Assembly: GCF_004364165.1 (NCBI RefSeq)
Contig: NZ_SOAY01000010.1
Coordinates: forward strand, 1,794,527-1,858,526
DNA: 64,000 bases
Reading direction: 5' to 3'
Source of the DNA: Maribacter spongiicola
Lineage (GTDB): Bacteria > Bacteroidota > Bacteroidia > Flavobacteriales > Flavobacteriaceae
Shown here: positions 18,768 through 30,176 of the stretch, piece after piece
Position numbering within the stretch: position 1 is the first letter of the stretch
How the letters are laid out: the number at the start of each line of letters is the position of its first letter
Position numbers and translations under genes: made by a program
The notes under the pieces: model-generated
Told to the model about the DNA's origin: nothing
Seen by the model: the letters and a program-made list of their open reading frames with translations, nothing else
Database searches by the model: none

Positions 18768-19466
18768 ATGTCTCAGATTACAACAATAACATTCTTTAGA
18801 TATACTACTTTTTTCAATAAGGTTTGGGCTTTTGGAATGATGCAATTTGCGCACAGCCCATTAAAAAAAGTTAATGGATTGCAAGACTACAAACTCATGG
18901 GAAGCGGAAAGGACGGTTTTGATCCTTTTGCCGATTGGTCGGTTTATGCATTACTTCAAATATGGGAGAATGAAGAAGCGGCAAACAATTTTTTTGCAAC
19001 CTCTAATTTAATGAAGCGATATTTAGAAAGAACTGAACAACGGTATACCTTATTTTTAAAAAACACTAAATCAAGAGGATTTTGGTCTGGTAAAAATCCC
19101 TTTGTAGAAAGTGATACTTTTAGTCAGAATAATCCATTTATTGCTGTAATTACTAGGGCTACGATAAAAATTGGGTCATTAAATAAATTTTGGAAATATG
19201 TTCCAACTTCTCAAAGACCATTAGCGGGTAATAACGGATTGATTTATACGAAAGGAATAGGAGAAGTTCCCTTTTTGCAAATGGCTACATTTAGTATTTG
19301 GAAGGATGAAGAATCTTTAAAGCAATTTGCGTATAAAAGTAAAGAACATGCAAGGGCAATAGTAAAAACAAAAGAGCTAGATTGGTATAGTGAGGAATTA
19401 TTTTCTCGCTTTCAACCTTTTAAATCTATAGGAAAGTGGAAGGGTATTGATAATCTTCCCTTTTAA
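18768..19466 (+). CDS. crtA: Spheroidene monooxygenase (CrtA)-like protein
   Basis: 232 residues, resembling the CrtA family, heme-type monooxygenases that oxidise C-2 of acyclic or 1-hydroxylated carotenoid ends in purple bacteria. Family-like features are TFFRYTTFFNKVWAFGMMQF at the start, the LMGSGKDGFDPFADWSVYALLQIW block (landmark), and FLQMATFSIWKDEESLKQFAYKSKEH near the end (landmark). It runs convergently into the carotenoid operon, with only 2 bp between its stop and the stop of cruF. In this context it probably modifies the 2' position of a 1'-hydroxylated carotenoid end group (as in myxol), which is inference. Confidence 0.78.
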   Translation: MSQITTITFFRYTTFFNKVWAFGMMQFAHSPLKKVNGLQDYKLMGSGKDGFDPFADWSVYALLQIWENEEAANNFFATSNLMKRYLERTEQRYTLFLKNTKSRGFWSGKNPFVESDTFSQNNPFIAVITRATIKIGSLNKFWKYVPTSQRPLAGNNGLIYTKGIGEVPFLQMATFSIWKDEESLKQFAYKSKEHARAIVKTKELDWYSEELFSRFQPFKSIGKWKGIDNLPF

Positions 19467-19468
19467 AC

Positions 19469-22023
<2,555 letters not shown>

Positions 22024-22024
<1 letters not shown>

Positions 22025-22863
22025 TATACCAAGTTCATTTTAAATTTAACATAAGAACGCGCAAGTAATCCGAATTTCTGATAATTCGGTACTCTAATTC
22101 GTGCATTTTTAATTTCTAACGATGGTGTAGATTGTAATTTATATAACAACTTATAATAATACTTATAAGCTGTGTAAACCCCAAATTTTGCTTCTGTAGG
22201 TAAGCCTACAATTCCTTCATATCCCTTTTTAAAGTCTGCCTTTATTTCATCGACAATGCGTTTTTTAGAGGTTTCGTCTAATTCTTTCAAATTCGTATTG
22301 GGAAAATAAGATCTGTTTAATTCTTCAAAATCGGCTTTTACATCTCTCAAGAAATTCACTTTTTGAAAAGCAGATCCCAGAGCCATAGCCGATTCTTTTA
22401 ATTTGTTGTATTCTTCAACATTACCTTTTACAAAAACCTGAAGACACATTAAGCCAACTACATCAGCAGAGCCATAGATGTATTCTTTATATTCAGCATC
22501 GGTACGGTATATGTTCTTTACCAAATCCATTCGCATACTTTTCATAAACGAGTCTACCAAATGCTTGGGTATATTAAAAGCATGATAGGTATGTTGAAAA
22601 GAGTTCAAAATAGGGTTAAGACTTATTTTATCTCGTAATGAAGCTTCAAGTTCCTCTTCAAATTTATTAAAGAGAATTTCTTTGTCATAGTCATGAAAGG
22701 TATCTACGATTTCATCGGCAAAGCGAACAAAACCATAAATATTATAAATATGCCCACGTATAGATGAGTGTAGCATCTTAGTGGCTAATGCAAAAGAAGT
22801 ACTGTATCGTTTAGTAACAATTTTACTGCATTGGTATGAAACTTGGTCAAAAGTATCTTTCAT
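22024..22863 (-). CDS. crtB: Phytoene synthase CrtB
   Basis: Head-to-head condensation of two geranylgeranyl diphosphates to phytoene, the committed step of the pathway. The 279-residue protein has both aspartate-rich motifs of the squalene/phytoene synthase family: YGFVRFADEIVDT and QKVNFLRDVKADF, followed by the RSYFP element typical of the family. It lies 7 bp downstream of crtI and is coupled to crtZ. Assignment is firm. Confidence 0.94.
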
Positions 22864-22870
22864 AAACTAA

Positions 22871-24343
22871 CTAATTATCCTTTATAATTAATTCTGACAC
22901 TAACTTACCGGATATCAATGCGGGTGGCACACCGGGACCAGGAACAGTCAGTTGTCCTGTAAAATATAAATCAACTACTTTTTTACTTCTTAAATTAGGT
23001 CTTAAAAATGCCGTCTGTGTTAAAGTATTCGCCATACCATATGCATTGCCCTTGTATGAATTGTATCTCTCTACAAAATCATTTACACAGAATGTTTCTT
23101 TGAATATAATATTATTTCTAATGTTTTGCCCTGTTCTTTTCTCAAAACGATCCATTATTATATCAAAATATTGATCTCTTAATGCTTCAGTATCTTCTAG
23201 AGCGGTAGCTATAGGTACTAGAAAAAAACCAGCCTCATAGCCATCTGGTGCCATACTCGCATCGGTAATCGACGGAAAATTGGCATAGAACAGTGGGTTC
23301 GATGGCCACTTGGGTGTATCGTAAATTTCTTTTGCATGTAGCTCAAAATCGGTATCAAAAAACAGATTGTGATGCTCAACATTTTTCAATTTAGAATCAA
23401 ACCCAATATAAAATAACAGTGAAGATGGCGCAAAAATCTTTTTATCCCAATAGGTTTTAGAATATTGTTGGTGCTTTTCGTCTAATAAGCTTTCTGAATG
23501 CTGATAATCGGCTCCACTCAAAACAACATCTGCAGTAATCGTTTTTCCATTGTTGATTACTCCCGTTGCTTTACCATTGGTTACTTCAATTTTTTCTATC
23601 GCTGAATTGGTATGTACTTTTACACCAAGCTCTTTTGCAAGACTCTCCATCGCTTTTATTACTTCATACATGCCACCTTTTGGATGCCATGTGCCTAAGC
23701 CAAAATCTGCAAAGTTCATGAAATTATAGAAAGAAGGTGTGTTGCTTGGTTTAGCACCTAGAAACAACACCGGAAACTCTAATGTAGATACCAATTTGGG
23801 ATTTTTAAAAGACTTTCGTACTTGCGAACTAATTGTTTTAAAAAATTGGTCAACTTTTAAAATGGTTTCTTTAGTTACCAATTCTAAAGGTGAAAGACCT
23901 GGTCTTAAAACTACTTTGTTGATGGCAATATCATAATTTTCTTGCGCTTTGCCAATAAACTTTTTTAAAGCTTGTGAGCTGCCCGGTTCTATTCTTTCAA
24001 ACTCAAGGCAAATTTTATCCATGCTATCACCTATGGTGATAATATCGTCACTAAAGAAAATTTTATATGCAGGACTAAGTTTTTCCAACTTATAGTAGTC
24101 TGAAGTTTTTTTATTAAAATCGGCAAAAAACTTATCAAAGATATCTGGCATCCAATACCAACTTGGACCCATATCGAAGGTAAAGCCATCTTTTATAAAT
24201 TGAGAAGCTCTACCACCAACAGTACCATTTTTCTCATAAATAGACACATCCCAACCCTCTTTTGCCAAGTAACATGCCGCCGATAGTGATGAAAAACCAG
24301 AACCAATTACGATGCAACTTTTATTCATTTCCATCAATGGCAT
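22871..24343 (-). CDS. crtI: Phytoene desaturase CrtI
   Basis: An FAD-dependent desaturase converting phytoene towards lycopene. N-terminal Rossmann motif IVIGSGFSSLSAACYLAKEGWDV, YEKNGTVGGRAS, and the C-terminal signature YFTGQLTVPGPGVPPALISG (dinucleotide and carotenoid-binding region) are visible. The length, 490 residues, is normal. Its ATG overlaps the stop of the MerR gene (TAATG); later ATGs at codons 4 and 6 are possible. As first biosynthetic gene after the regulator, it would be controlled directly by it. Confidence 0.94.
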   Translation of the reverse strand: MPLMEMNKSCIVIGSGFSSLSAACYLAKEGWDVSIYEKNGTVGGRASQFIKDGFTFDMGPSWYWMPDIFDKFFADFNKKTSDYYKLEKLSPAYKIFFSDDIITIGDSMDKICLEFERIEPGSSQALKKFIGKAQENYDIAINKVVLRPGLSPLELVTKETILKVDQFFKTISSQVRKSFKNPKLVSTLEFPVLFLGAKPSNTPSFYNFMNFADFGLGTWHPKGGMYEVIKAMESLAKELGVKVHTNSAIEKIEVTNGKATGVINNGKTITADVVLSGADYQHSESLLDEKHQQYSKTYWDKKIFAPSSLLFYIGFDSKLKNVEHHNLFFDTDFELHAKEIYDTPKWPSNPLFYANFPSITDASMAPDGYEAGFFLVPIATALEDTEALRDQYFDIIMDRFEKRTGQNIRNNIIFKETFCVNDFVERYNSYKGNAYGMANTLTQTAFLRPNLRSKKVVDLYFTGQLTVPGPGVPPALISGKLVSELIIKDN

Positions 24344-25242
24344 TATAAATTATTAACTAAATTCTCTATAGAAGTGAATGTCCTACAGAATTTGGGTTTT
24401 GTAGATGCTTCTATAAAATTAGTTTGTCTTCCTAAAATCCAGAAATTTGGGTTGTTATATGATGAAACTAACTTAGAGAAATCTTCTAAATATTTATCTA
24501 TTTTGTCTTTTTCGGGAAATACGGTAAAATATGATACGAAATAGATGTCATCGAAATACTTCAATACATCTTCTAGATTTTCCATAGGTATAGTAGGACC
24601 TAAATAAATACACTTATAACCTTTTAAAATAATCTCGTAATTTAAATACAATAATCCTATATCATGTATTTCATTTTCAGGTAAAAATGCAACAAACACC
24701 TTATCTTTTCTGGTAGGCTCTAAATGTTGAAGCTTTTCGGTATTAAGAAGAATTTTCTGTTTTATTAAACTGCTCATAAAATGTTCGTGAGCCGGACTAA
24801 TAGTGTCTGTTTGCCATAAAAGACCTAATTCATTCAAAAGAGGAATAAAAGTATCTTTAAATATTTCTCGGAATGTGTTTTCACTTAATAACGCATTATA
24901 AGTATTAAAGAACATAGTCTGGTCAAAATTCATCATTGCCAATTTGAATGCATTGATCGCTTGACTCTTATGACTGTGTTTTGCTACTATTTCGCGAACT
25001 ACATAAGGTATATCTTTATCAGATATCTTGGCAATTTTAGATATTTTATGTCCAGTATTATACAGCAATGTAACATTTAGTAACTTCTGTAGGCTCGAAA
25101 GACTATAGGTTCTAATGTTAGTGTCGGTACGCTCAGGAGATAAAAGATTGTATCTTTTTTCCCAAATTCTGATAGTATGTGCTTTTATGCCAGAGAGATT
25201 TTCGAGATCTCTAATACTAAATTGTTTTTTTACATTGTTCAT
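24343..25242 (-). CDS. MerR-family regulator with B12-binding domain (CarH/LitR-like photoreceptor candidate)
   Basis: An N-terminal MerR winged helix (FSIRDLENLSGIKAHTIRIWEKRY) is followed by a four-helix bundle and a Rossmann-like B12-binding domain. The CarH light-sensor motif W-x9-EH is complete (W151, E161, H162 when numbered from the upstream ATG), and the axial-ligand motif DxHxxG is present as ExHxxG (E199, H201, G204). In CarH, adenosylcobalamin holds a DNA-bound tetramer in the dark and light breaks it, releasing carotenoid genes. The frame opens at 25266, but a -7 element overlaps that ATG, so the ATG at 25242 (299 residues) is preferred. It heads the operon and is likely autoregulated. 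Confidence 0.88.
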   Translation of the reverse strand: MNNVKKQFSIRDLENLSGIKAHTIRIWEKRYNLLSPERTDTNIRTYSLSSLQKLLNVTLLYNTGHKISKIAKISDKDIPYVVREIVAKHSHKSQAINAFKLAMMNFDQTMFFNTYNALLSENTFREIFKDTFIPLLNELGLLWQTDTISPAHEHFMSSLIKQKILLNTEKLQHLEPTRKDKVFVAFLPENEIHDIGLLYLNYEIILKGYKCIYLGPTIPMENLEDVLKYFDDIYFVSYFTVFPEKDKIDKYLEDFSKLVSSYNNPNFWILGRQTNFIEASTKPKFCRTFTSIENLVNNL

Positions 25243-25263
25243 GTTTTCTGAAAAAGGATTAAA

Positions 25264-25271
25264 CAAATCTA
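25264..25271 (-). promoter_or_regulatory. Candidate -7 element of the carotenoid operon
   Basis: On the minus strand TAGATTTG matches TAnnTTTG, 22 bp before the preferred start of the MerR gene. No TTG is found at the -33 position. Confidence 0.45.
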
Positions 25272-25297
25272 CAATTTATTAAAATGTATTAGGGTAC

Positions 25298-25317
25298 TTG
25301 ATAGTTAAAATTATCAA
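25298..25317. promoter_or_regulatory. Dyad operator candidate for the carotenoid MerR regulator
   Basis: Perfect arms TTGATA and TATCAA separated by 8 bp lie about 27 bp upstream of the -7 element, where a repressor or activator of the operon could bind. MerR-family proteins bind dyads of this kind; binding here is not shown. Confidence 0.4.
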
Positions 25318-25320
25318 AAT

Positions 25321-25351
25321 AAAAAAGGTTAGACCTAAATCTAACCTTTTT
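25321..25351 (-). terminator. Terminator of the tRNA-Leu gene
   Basis: AAAAAGGTTAGA and TCTAACCTTTTT form a perfect 12-bp hairpin right after the 3' end of the tRNA, ending in a T-run on the minus strand. Confidence 0.88.
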
Positions 25352-25352
25352 G

Positions 25353-25436
25353 TGCCCACGACTGGATTCGAACCAGCACGTCCTTACGAACACTACCCCC
25401 TCAAGGTAGCATGTCTACCAATTTCACCACGTGGGC
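25353..25436 (-). tRNA. tRNA-Leu (anticodon GAG)
   Basis: An 84-nt class II tRNA. The acceptor stem is GCCCACG with CGTGGGC and discriminator A. The anticodon arm is CTACC-TTGAGGG-GGTAG, giving GAG for leucine CUC/CUU codons. A long variable arm, typical of tRNA-Leu, precedes the T arm with TTCGAAT. The 3' CCA is not encoded. A terminator follows directly. No integrated element is visible next to it. Confidence 0.95.
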
Positions 25437-25520
25437 ATACTTGAAGTATATTGGAGCGCAAATATAGAAACCTCTCATTCAATTTAAAATATATTGATGA
25501 TAATAAATAAGGTAACTTTT

Positions 25521-26366
25521 TTAGAATACCAACGATTTTTGATATTGAGTTGGCGTTAAGCCTTTTATCTTCTTGAATTTCTTATTAAAATTAGAAATGG
25601 AGTTGAAGCCAGATAGGTCAGATATCATATTAATATTCAGTTCTTTTTTAGAATTTAATAACTGGCATGCATGTTCTACACGAAGCTCTATTAAAAATTG
25701 AAAGAATGTTTTATTGGTACGTTGTTTAAAAAAACGACAAAAGGCATTTGGGGTCATATAAGCCATTTTAGAAATATCATCTAATACTATAGGATGTTGA
25801 AAATTCTTGAAAACGAAATCAAAGATTTCTTGCAAACGTTCCCCTTCATTAGAACTTAAAGTTTTGGCATATATAAATCTGCTTAAAGGCTCTGTAGCTG
25901 ACTTGCTCAATTGTTCTAATAACTCTAAAAATGATGTAAAACGTTTTAGTTTATGTTGAGATTGTAGCGCTACAAGTTGATGAGTTAGCTGATTTTTATT
26001 CGACTTAACTATAAAACCAGAAGCGGCATTTATAAAGAAATTTTGTAAATCTTTGAAATAAGGTAGGTCAAAAAAGTGTTCGCCAAAGGTACTGTCTGTA
26101 AAGAAAACTGTAAGCATATGGGCATCTTCATCACCAGCTATACTTTTAAAAACATGGGGTAGATTACTGCCGATTACATAGATATCGCCGGCTGAAAATT
26201 GCTGTACACTATCACCGACCAACAATTTACCGTTACCATTTATAATGTAACTTATTTGAATTTCTTCATGTTGATGTAAACGATTATAAAATATTGGTTC
26301 CTTATCGATTTGAACAATTAAATGCTCATCGATTGGTTTCGGTATTTTAAACGGAAAGACCTTCAT
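25521..26366 (-). CDS. AraC-family regulator, probable control of hydroxyproline catabolism
   Basis: 281 residues with an N-terminal cupin-type ligand domain (HQHEEIQISYIINGNGKLLVGD as landmark, GDIYVIGSNLPHVF) and a C-terminal double helix-turn-helix of the AraC/XylS family (about 185-278: DISKMAYMTPNAFCRFFKQRT, then ISDLSGFNSISNFNKKFKKIKGLTPTQYQ, both landmarks). It is divergent from the hydroxyproline degradation genes and shares a 132-bp intergenic region with them that holds a palindrome beside a promoter lacking a -33 box. Activation by a pathway intermediate is the simplest reading, but the ligand is inferred. Confidence 0.88.
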   Translation of the reverse strand: MKVFPFKIPKPIDEHLIVQIDKEPIFYNRLHQHEEIQISYIINGNGKLLVGDSVQQFSAGDIYVIGSNLPHVFKSIAGDEDAHMLTVFFTDSTFGEHFFDLPYFKDLQNFFINAASGFIVKSNKNQLTHQLVALQSQHKLKRFTSFLELLEQLSKSATEPLSRFIYAKTLSSNEGERLQEIFDFVFKNFQHPIVLDDISKMAYMTPNAFCRFFKQRTNKTFFQFLIELRVEHACQLLNSKKELNINMISDLSGFNSISNFNKKFKKIKGLTPTQYQKSLVF

Positions 26367-26446
26367 ATGCGTCTAATTTAGCGCTATATATTGTAATTGT
26401 ATGCTTAAGATGGTAAAATAGTACTATGTGTGGATAAAATGTAAAC

Positions 26447-26463
26447 AGTATTATTCTAATACT
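26447..26463. promoter_or_regulatory. Palindromic operator candidate between araC-type gene and hydroxyproline operon
   Basis: AGTATTA-TTC-TAATACT is a perfect inverted repeat with a 3-bp spacer, ending 5 bp upstream of the -7 element. A bound regulator would replace or block contact with the -33 region. Confidence 0.5.
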
Positions 26464-26468
26464 ACCTA

Positions 26469-26476
26469 TAGATTTG
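26469..26476 (+). promoter_or_regulatory. -7 element of the hydroxyproline operon
   Basis: TAGATTTG matches TAnnTTTG, 22 bp before the first start codon. There is no TTG at the -33 distance, suggesting activator dependence. Confidence 0.5.
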
Positions 26477-26498
26477 GGTATCATCAAAACAATATAGA

Positions 26499-27416
26499 AT
26501 GAGTATTTCATGGACGGGCGTTATGCCAGCAGTTACTACAAAATTTACCGATAAAGATGAACTTGATTTAGATATGTTCTCTGTCAATATTAAAGCTCAA
26601 TTAGATGCGGGAGTAAGCGGAATTATACTTGGGGGAACATTAGGGGAGGCAAGTACGCTAACCTATGACGAGAAAAAGGTTTTAATGAAAGAGACCGTAA
26701 AGCTGGTAGAAGGTAAAGTGCCAGTAATAATTAATATTGCCGAACAAACCACGAGAGGTGCTATTCATGCTGCTGAAGTTGCCAAAGAATGTGGTGCAAC
26801 AGGCTTAATGATGCTACCACCAATGCGCTATAAAGCAAATGATCATGAAACGGTTACCTACTTTAAAGAAACAGCAAATAGCACCGATTTGCCCATCATG
26901 ATTTATAATAACCCTATCGATTATGGTATTATGGTGACTCTTGATATGTTAGATGAGTTAATGGTTTGCGATAATATACAGGCGGTAAAAGAATCGACCA
27001 GAGATATATCTAATATTACCCGTATAAAAACAAGATTCGGAAATCGATTAAATGTTTTAACGGGAGTTGACACCTTAGGCTTAGAAAGTGCGTTAATGGG
27101 TGCCGATGGATGGGTTGCTGGTTTGGTATGTGCTTTTCCTGCTGAAACCTGTGCGGTTTTTGAATTGGCAAAGGCGGGTAGAATTAAAGAAGCATTAGAA
27201 ATATATAGATGGTTCTTGCCATTGTTGGAGCTTGATATTAGTCCGCAATTGGTACAAAATATTAAAATGGCAGAGGTTGCTACGGGTATTGGTACCGAGA
27301 ATGTTCGTGCGCCAAGGTTACCGTTAATTGGTGCTGAGCGCGAAAGAGTAGCAGCCATTATAAAACAAGGTATGGCAACCAGACCAACATTGCCAAATTA
27401 TAAAGGAATTAACTAA
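26499..27416 (+). CDS. DapA-family 1-pyrroline-4-hydroxy-2-carboxylate deaminase
   Basis: A 305-residue class I aldolase-fold enzyme of the dihydrodipicolinate synthase family. The Schiff-base lysine is K164 (QAVKEST) and the family tyrosine is Y136 (MIYNNP). In bacterial hydroxyproline degradation the DapA paralogue deaminates and dehydrates pyrroline-4-hydroxy-2-carboxylate to 2-oxoglutarate semialdehyde, and all other enzymes of that route follow in the same direction, so this role is favoured over dihydrodipicolinate synthase. First gene of the cluster, divergent from the AraC regulator. Confidence 0.86.
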   Translation: MSISWTGVMPAVTTKFTDKDELDLDMFSVNIKAQLDAGVSGIILGGTLGEASTLTYDEKKVLMKETVKLVEGKVPVIINIAEQTTRGAIHAAEVAKECGATGLMMLPPMRYKANDHETVTYFKETANSTDLPIMIYNNPIDYGIMVTLDMLDELMVCDNIQAVKESTRDISNITRIKTRFGNRLNVLTGVDTLGLESALMGADGWVAGLVCAFPAETCAVFELAKAGRIKEALEIYRWFLPLLELDISPQLVQNIKMAEVATGIGTENVRAPRLPLIGAERERVAAIIKQGMATRPTLPNYKGIN

Positions 27417-27483
27417 TACAACTATTACTATAGCCTCACATGTTTATTGGGCATATATAGAAATGTAAAGAAAGAATCAAAAT

Positions 27484-27510
27484 TTGTTTCGGCTTCTTTC
27501 TTTACTTTTG
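27484..27510 (+). promoter_or_regulatory. Candidate internal promoter before the semialdehyde dehydrogenase
   Basis: TTG, 16 bp, then TACTTTTG: a good -7 match with spacing slightly shorter than usual. The 116-bp gap before the gene is compatible with an internal start. Confidence 0.45.
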
Positions 27511-27532
27511 AGTAACATCAGAAAAATAGAAA

Positions 27533-29107
27533 ATGATAAGCGGTACAAATGCAATCGGAAGTACATCTTCTAAGCAAGGAAATAAAACTTTTAAGACTTT
27601 TAATCCTAAAGAAAATAAAGAAACAGAATGGACTTTTTACGAAGCATCTTCAAATGAAATTGATGGCGCGGTCGCCTTAGCTACTGATGCTTTTAAAGTT
27701 TATAAAGATTTTTCAGGAGCTACAAAGGCTGAATTTTTAGAAGCGATTGCTGATGAAATAGAAGCTCTTGGAGATGAACTTATTGAGACCTATTGTAAAG
27801 AATCGGGTTTACCAGATGGTAGGGCAAGAGGTGAACGTGGTCGTACTATGGGTCAATTACGTGCTTTTGCTAATTTATTGAAAGAGGGTTCTTGGGTAGA
27901 AGCGGTAATTGAAAAAGCCCAGCCTAAAAGAGAACCAATGCCTAAGTCAGATATTCGTAAAATGTTATTTCCGTTAGGTCCGGTAGTGGTATTTGGTGCT
28001 AGTAATTTTCCGTTGGCATTTTCTACTGCCGGTGGTGATACTGCTAGCGCACTGGCAGCGGGTTGCCCAGTAATCGTTAAAAGTCACCCAATGCATGCAG
28101 CTACAGGTGAACTAGTTTCATCGGCAATTATAAAAGCAGCAGAAAAAACAGGAATGCCTAATGGGGTCTTTTCAAATTTGAATAGTAGCGGTATAGAAGT
28201 TGGGCAGCAGTTGTTAAAACATCCAAAAGTAAAAGCTGTTGGGTTTACGGGTAGTATAAATGGTGGTACGGCACTTTATAAATTAGCGAACGAAAGAGAT
28301 GAGCCAATTCCTGTATTTGCAGAAATGGGGAGCATCAACCCTGTTGTAGTACTTCCATCTGCACTAAAGAACGATGGTGATGCTTGGGCAACTAAATATG
28401 CTTCTTCAATAACCATGGGTGCAGGGCAATTTTGTACCAACCCGGGGTTGGTGTTAGGGTTGAAGGGAGCTAAATTAGATAGTTTCATCAACACCTTATC
28501 CGAAGAAATTCTAAAATTAGAACCAGCATGTATGTTGCATCCGAATATTTATGCAAAATACAATGAGGGTAAAAAGGAACTTTCTGCCCAAAAAGGAATT
28601 ACCATTATAACAGATTATAAAAAAGCTACAAATCCGAATACAGCACAACCTTCTATTTTAAAAGTTAGTGGTGTCGATTTTTTAGCAAATACAAAATTGC
28701 ATAAAGAGGTTTTTGGTCCTTTCTCAGTAATGGTAGAATGTGAAAATACTGATGAAATGGAAACTATTTTAAATCATTTAGAAGGTCAGTTGACAGGTAC
28801 CGTTTTAGGTTCTGAAGAAGATTTGATGGCACATGCCGGTATTACAGATGCCTTGCAAAGTAGAGTAGGTAGAATATTGTTCAATGGCGTGCCAACTGGT
28901 GTAGAAGTAAATTCTTCTATGGTTCATGGTGGTCCATTTCCTGCTTCTACAGATGCTCGTTTTACGTCTGTTGGTACATCGGCAATAAAGAGATGGGTGC
29001 GCCCTGTTTCTTTTCAAGACTGGCCTAATAAATTATTACCAACAGCTTTGCAAAATGAGAATCCGTTAGGCATTACTCGTTTGGTAGAGGGTATTTATAC
29101 AAAATAG
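27533..29107 (+). CDS. 2-oxoglutarate semialdehyde dehydrogenase (aldehyde dehydrogenase family)
   Basis: A 524-residue NAD(P)-dependent aldehyde dehydrogenase oxidising 2-oxoglutarate semialdehyde to 2-oxoglutarate, the last step of hydroxyproline degradation. Visible elements: the VFGASNFPLAFSTAGGD active-site loop, GFTGSINGG cofactor motif, the general-base glutamate near residue 264 (FAEMGSINPV) and the catalytic cysteine near 301 (GQFCTNPG). Its long form and SNFPLAFS motif fit the semialdehyde dehydrogenase class found in hydroxyproline and sugar-acid clusters. Function rests on family plus context. Confidence 0.88.
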   Translation: MISGTNAIGSTSSKQGNKTFKTFNPKENKETEWTFYEASSNEIDGAVALATDAFKVYKDFSGATKAEFLEAIADEIEALGDELIETYCKESGLPDGRARGERGRTMGQLRAFANLLKEGSWVEAVIEKAQPKREPMPKSDIRKMLFPLGPVVVFGASNFPLAFSTAGGDTASALAAGCPVIVKSHPMHAATGELVSSAIIKAAEKTGMPNGVFSNLNSSGIEVGQQLLKHPKVKAVGFTGSINGGTALYKLANERDEPIPVFAEMGSINPVVVLPSALKNDGDAWATKYASSITMGAGQFCTNPGLVLGLKGAKLDSFINTLSEEILKLEPACMLHPNIYAKYNEGKKELSAQKGITIITDYKKATNPNTAQPSILKVSGVDFLANTKLHKEVFGPFSVMVECENTDEMETILNHLEGQLTGTVLGSEEDLMAHAGITDALQSRVGRILFNGVPTGVEVNSSMVHGGPFPASTDARFTSVGTSAIKRWVRPVSFQDWPNKLLPTALQNENPLGITRLVEGIYTK

Positions 29108-29152
29108 AATTTTTAAATAAACCAGGTTATCAATAGCAACTAAATTTCGAAT

Positions 29153-30160
29153 ATGGCCAGCAGCACTTTTGTTTGTATCGATGCACATACTTGTGGTAAT
29201 CCTGTTCGGGTTGTAAAACATGGCGGTCCAGATTTAGTTGGTGCTACAATGAGCGAAAAACGCCAACATTTTTTAAGGGAATATGATTGGATCCGTAAAG
29301 GACTTATGTTCGAGCCTCGTGGTCATGATATGATGAGCGGTAGCATTTTTTATGCGCCCAGCGACCCTAATAATGATTTCGGAATATTGTTTATTGAAAC
29401 CAGCGGATGCTTGCCCATGTGTGGTCATGGTACCATAGGTGCTATTACTATTGGTATTGAAGAAGGATTGATTATACCTAAAACCCCGGGTAAAGTTCGA
29501 ATGGAAACTCCCGCTGGCTTAGTACATATATCGTATCAACAAACGGGCAATAAAGTAGACTTGGTAAAATTGACCAATGTAAAGTCGTATTTGGCTGCGA
29601 CAGATTTAACTATAGCATCATCTTATTTAGGTGAGGTTGTTTTTGATGTATCCTACGGAGGTAATTTTTATGCTATTGTAGATCCACAAAAGAATTTTAG
29701 CGGCATTCAAGATTACTCCGCAAGTCAGTTAATTCAATTCAGTCAAGAACTACGGGAGAGAATCAATTTGAAATATCCCGATTTATTTATCCACCCAGAA
29801 GATTCAACCATTAGAAATGTGAGTCATATATTATGGGCCGGAAATACAATTTCTGAGACTGCTAGCGCAAGAAATGCCGTGTTCTATGGCGATAAGGCAA
29901 TTGACCGTTCGCCTTGTGGTACGGGTACGTCTGCACGAATGGCGCAATGGTATGCAAAAGGTAAGTTAGGTGTTGGAGAAGATTTTATTCATGAGAGTTA
30001 TATAGGGTCTCAGTTTGTGGGTAGAGTAGAAGAGGAAACGACTATAGCTGATATACCTGCCATAATACCAAGTATTAAAGGTTGGGCAAAAATATATGGT
30101 CAGAACACCATAACCATAGATGACGATGATCCATATGCAAACGGATTTCAAGTAATTTAA
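29153..30160 (+). CDS. 4-hydroxyproline 2-epimerase (proline racemase family)
   Basis: Converts trans-4-hydroxy-L-proline to cis-4-hydroxy-D-proline, the entry step of the pathway. The 335-residue proline racemase-fold protein keeps both catalytic cysteines, C90 in LPMCGHG and C near 255 in RSPCGTGTSARMA. This separates it from trans-3-hydroxyproline dehydratases, which have threonine at the second place. Position between the dehydrogenase and the D-amino acid oxidase supports epimerase rather than proline racemase. Confidence 0.9.
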   Translation: MASSTFVCIDAHTCGNPVRVVKHGGPDLVGATMSEKRQHFLREYDWIRKGLMFEPRGHDMMSGSIFYAPSDPNNDFGILFIETSGCLPMCGHGTIGAITIGIEEGLIIPKTPGKVRMETPAGLVHISYQQTGNKVDLVKLTNVKSYLAATDLTIASSYLGEVVFDVSYGGNFYAIVDPQKNFSGIQDYSASQLIQFSQELRERINLKYPDLFIHPEDSTIRNVSHILWAGNTISETASARNAVFYGDKAIDRSPCGTGTSARMAQWYAKGKLGVGEDFIHESYIGSQFVGRVEEETTIADIPAIIPSIKGWAKIYGQNTITIDDDDPYANGFQVI

Positions 30161-30176
30161 ATTCTAGTACTAAAAA

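Noticed and set aside
25353..25436. tRNA-Leu as an integration site of a mobile element
   Set aside because: No integrase, no direct repeat of the tRNA 3' end and ordinary metabolic genes on both sides.
26921..27358. Antisense 145-residue frame over the DapA-type gene
   Set aside because: Shadow frame rich in low-complexity residues, lying fully inside a well-supported gene.
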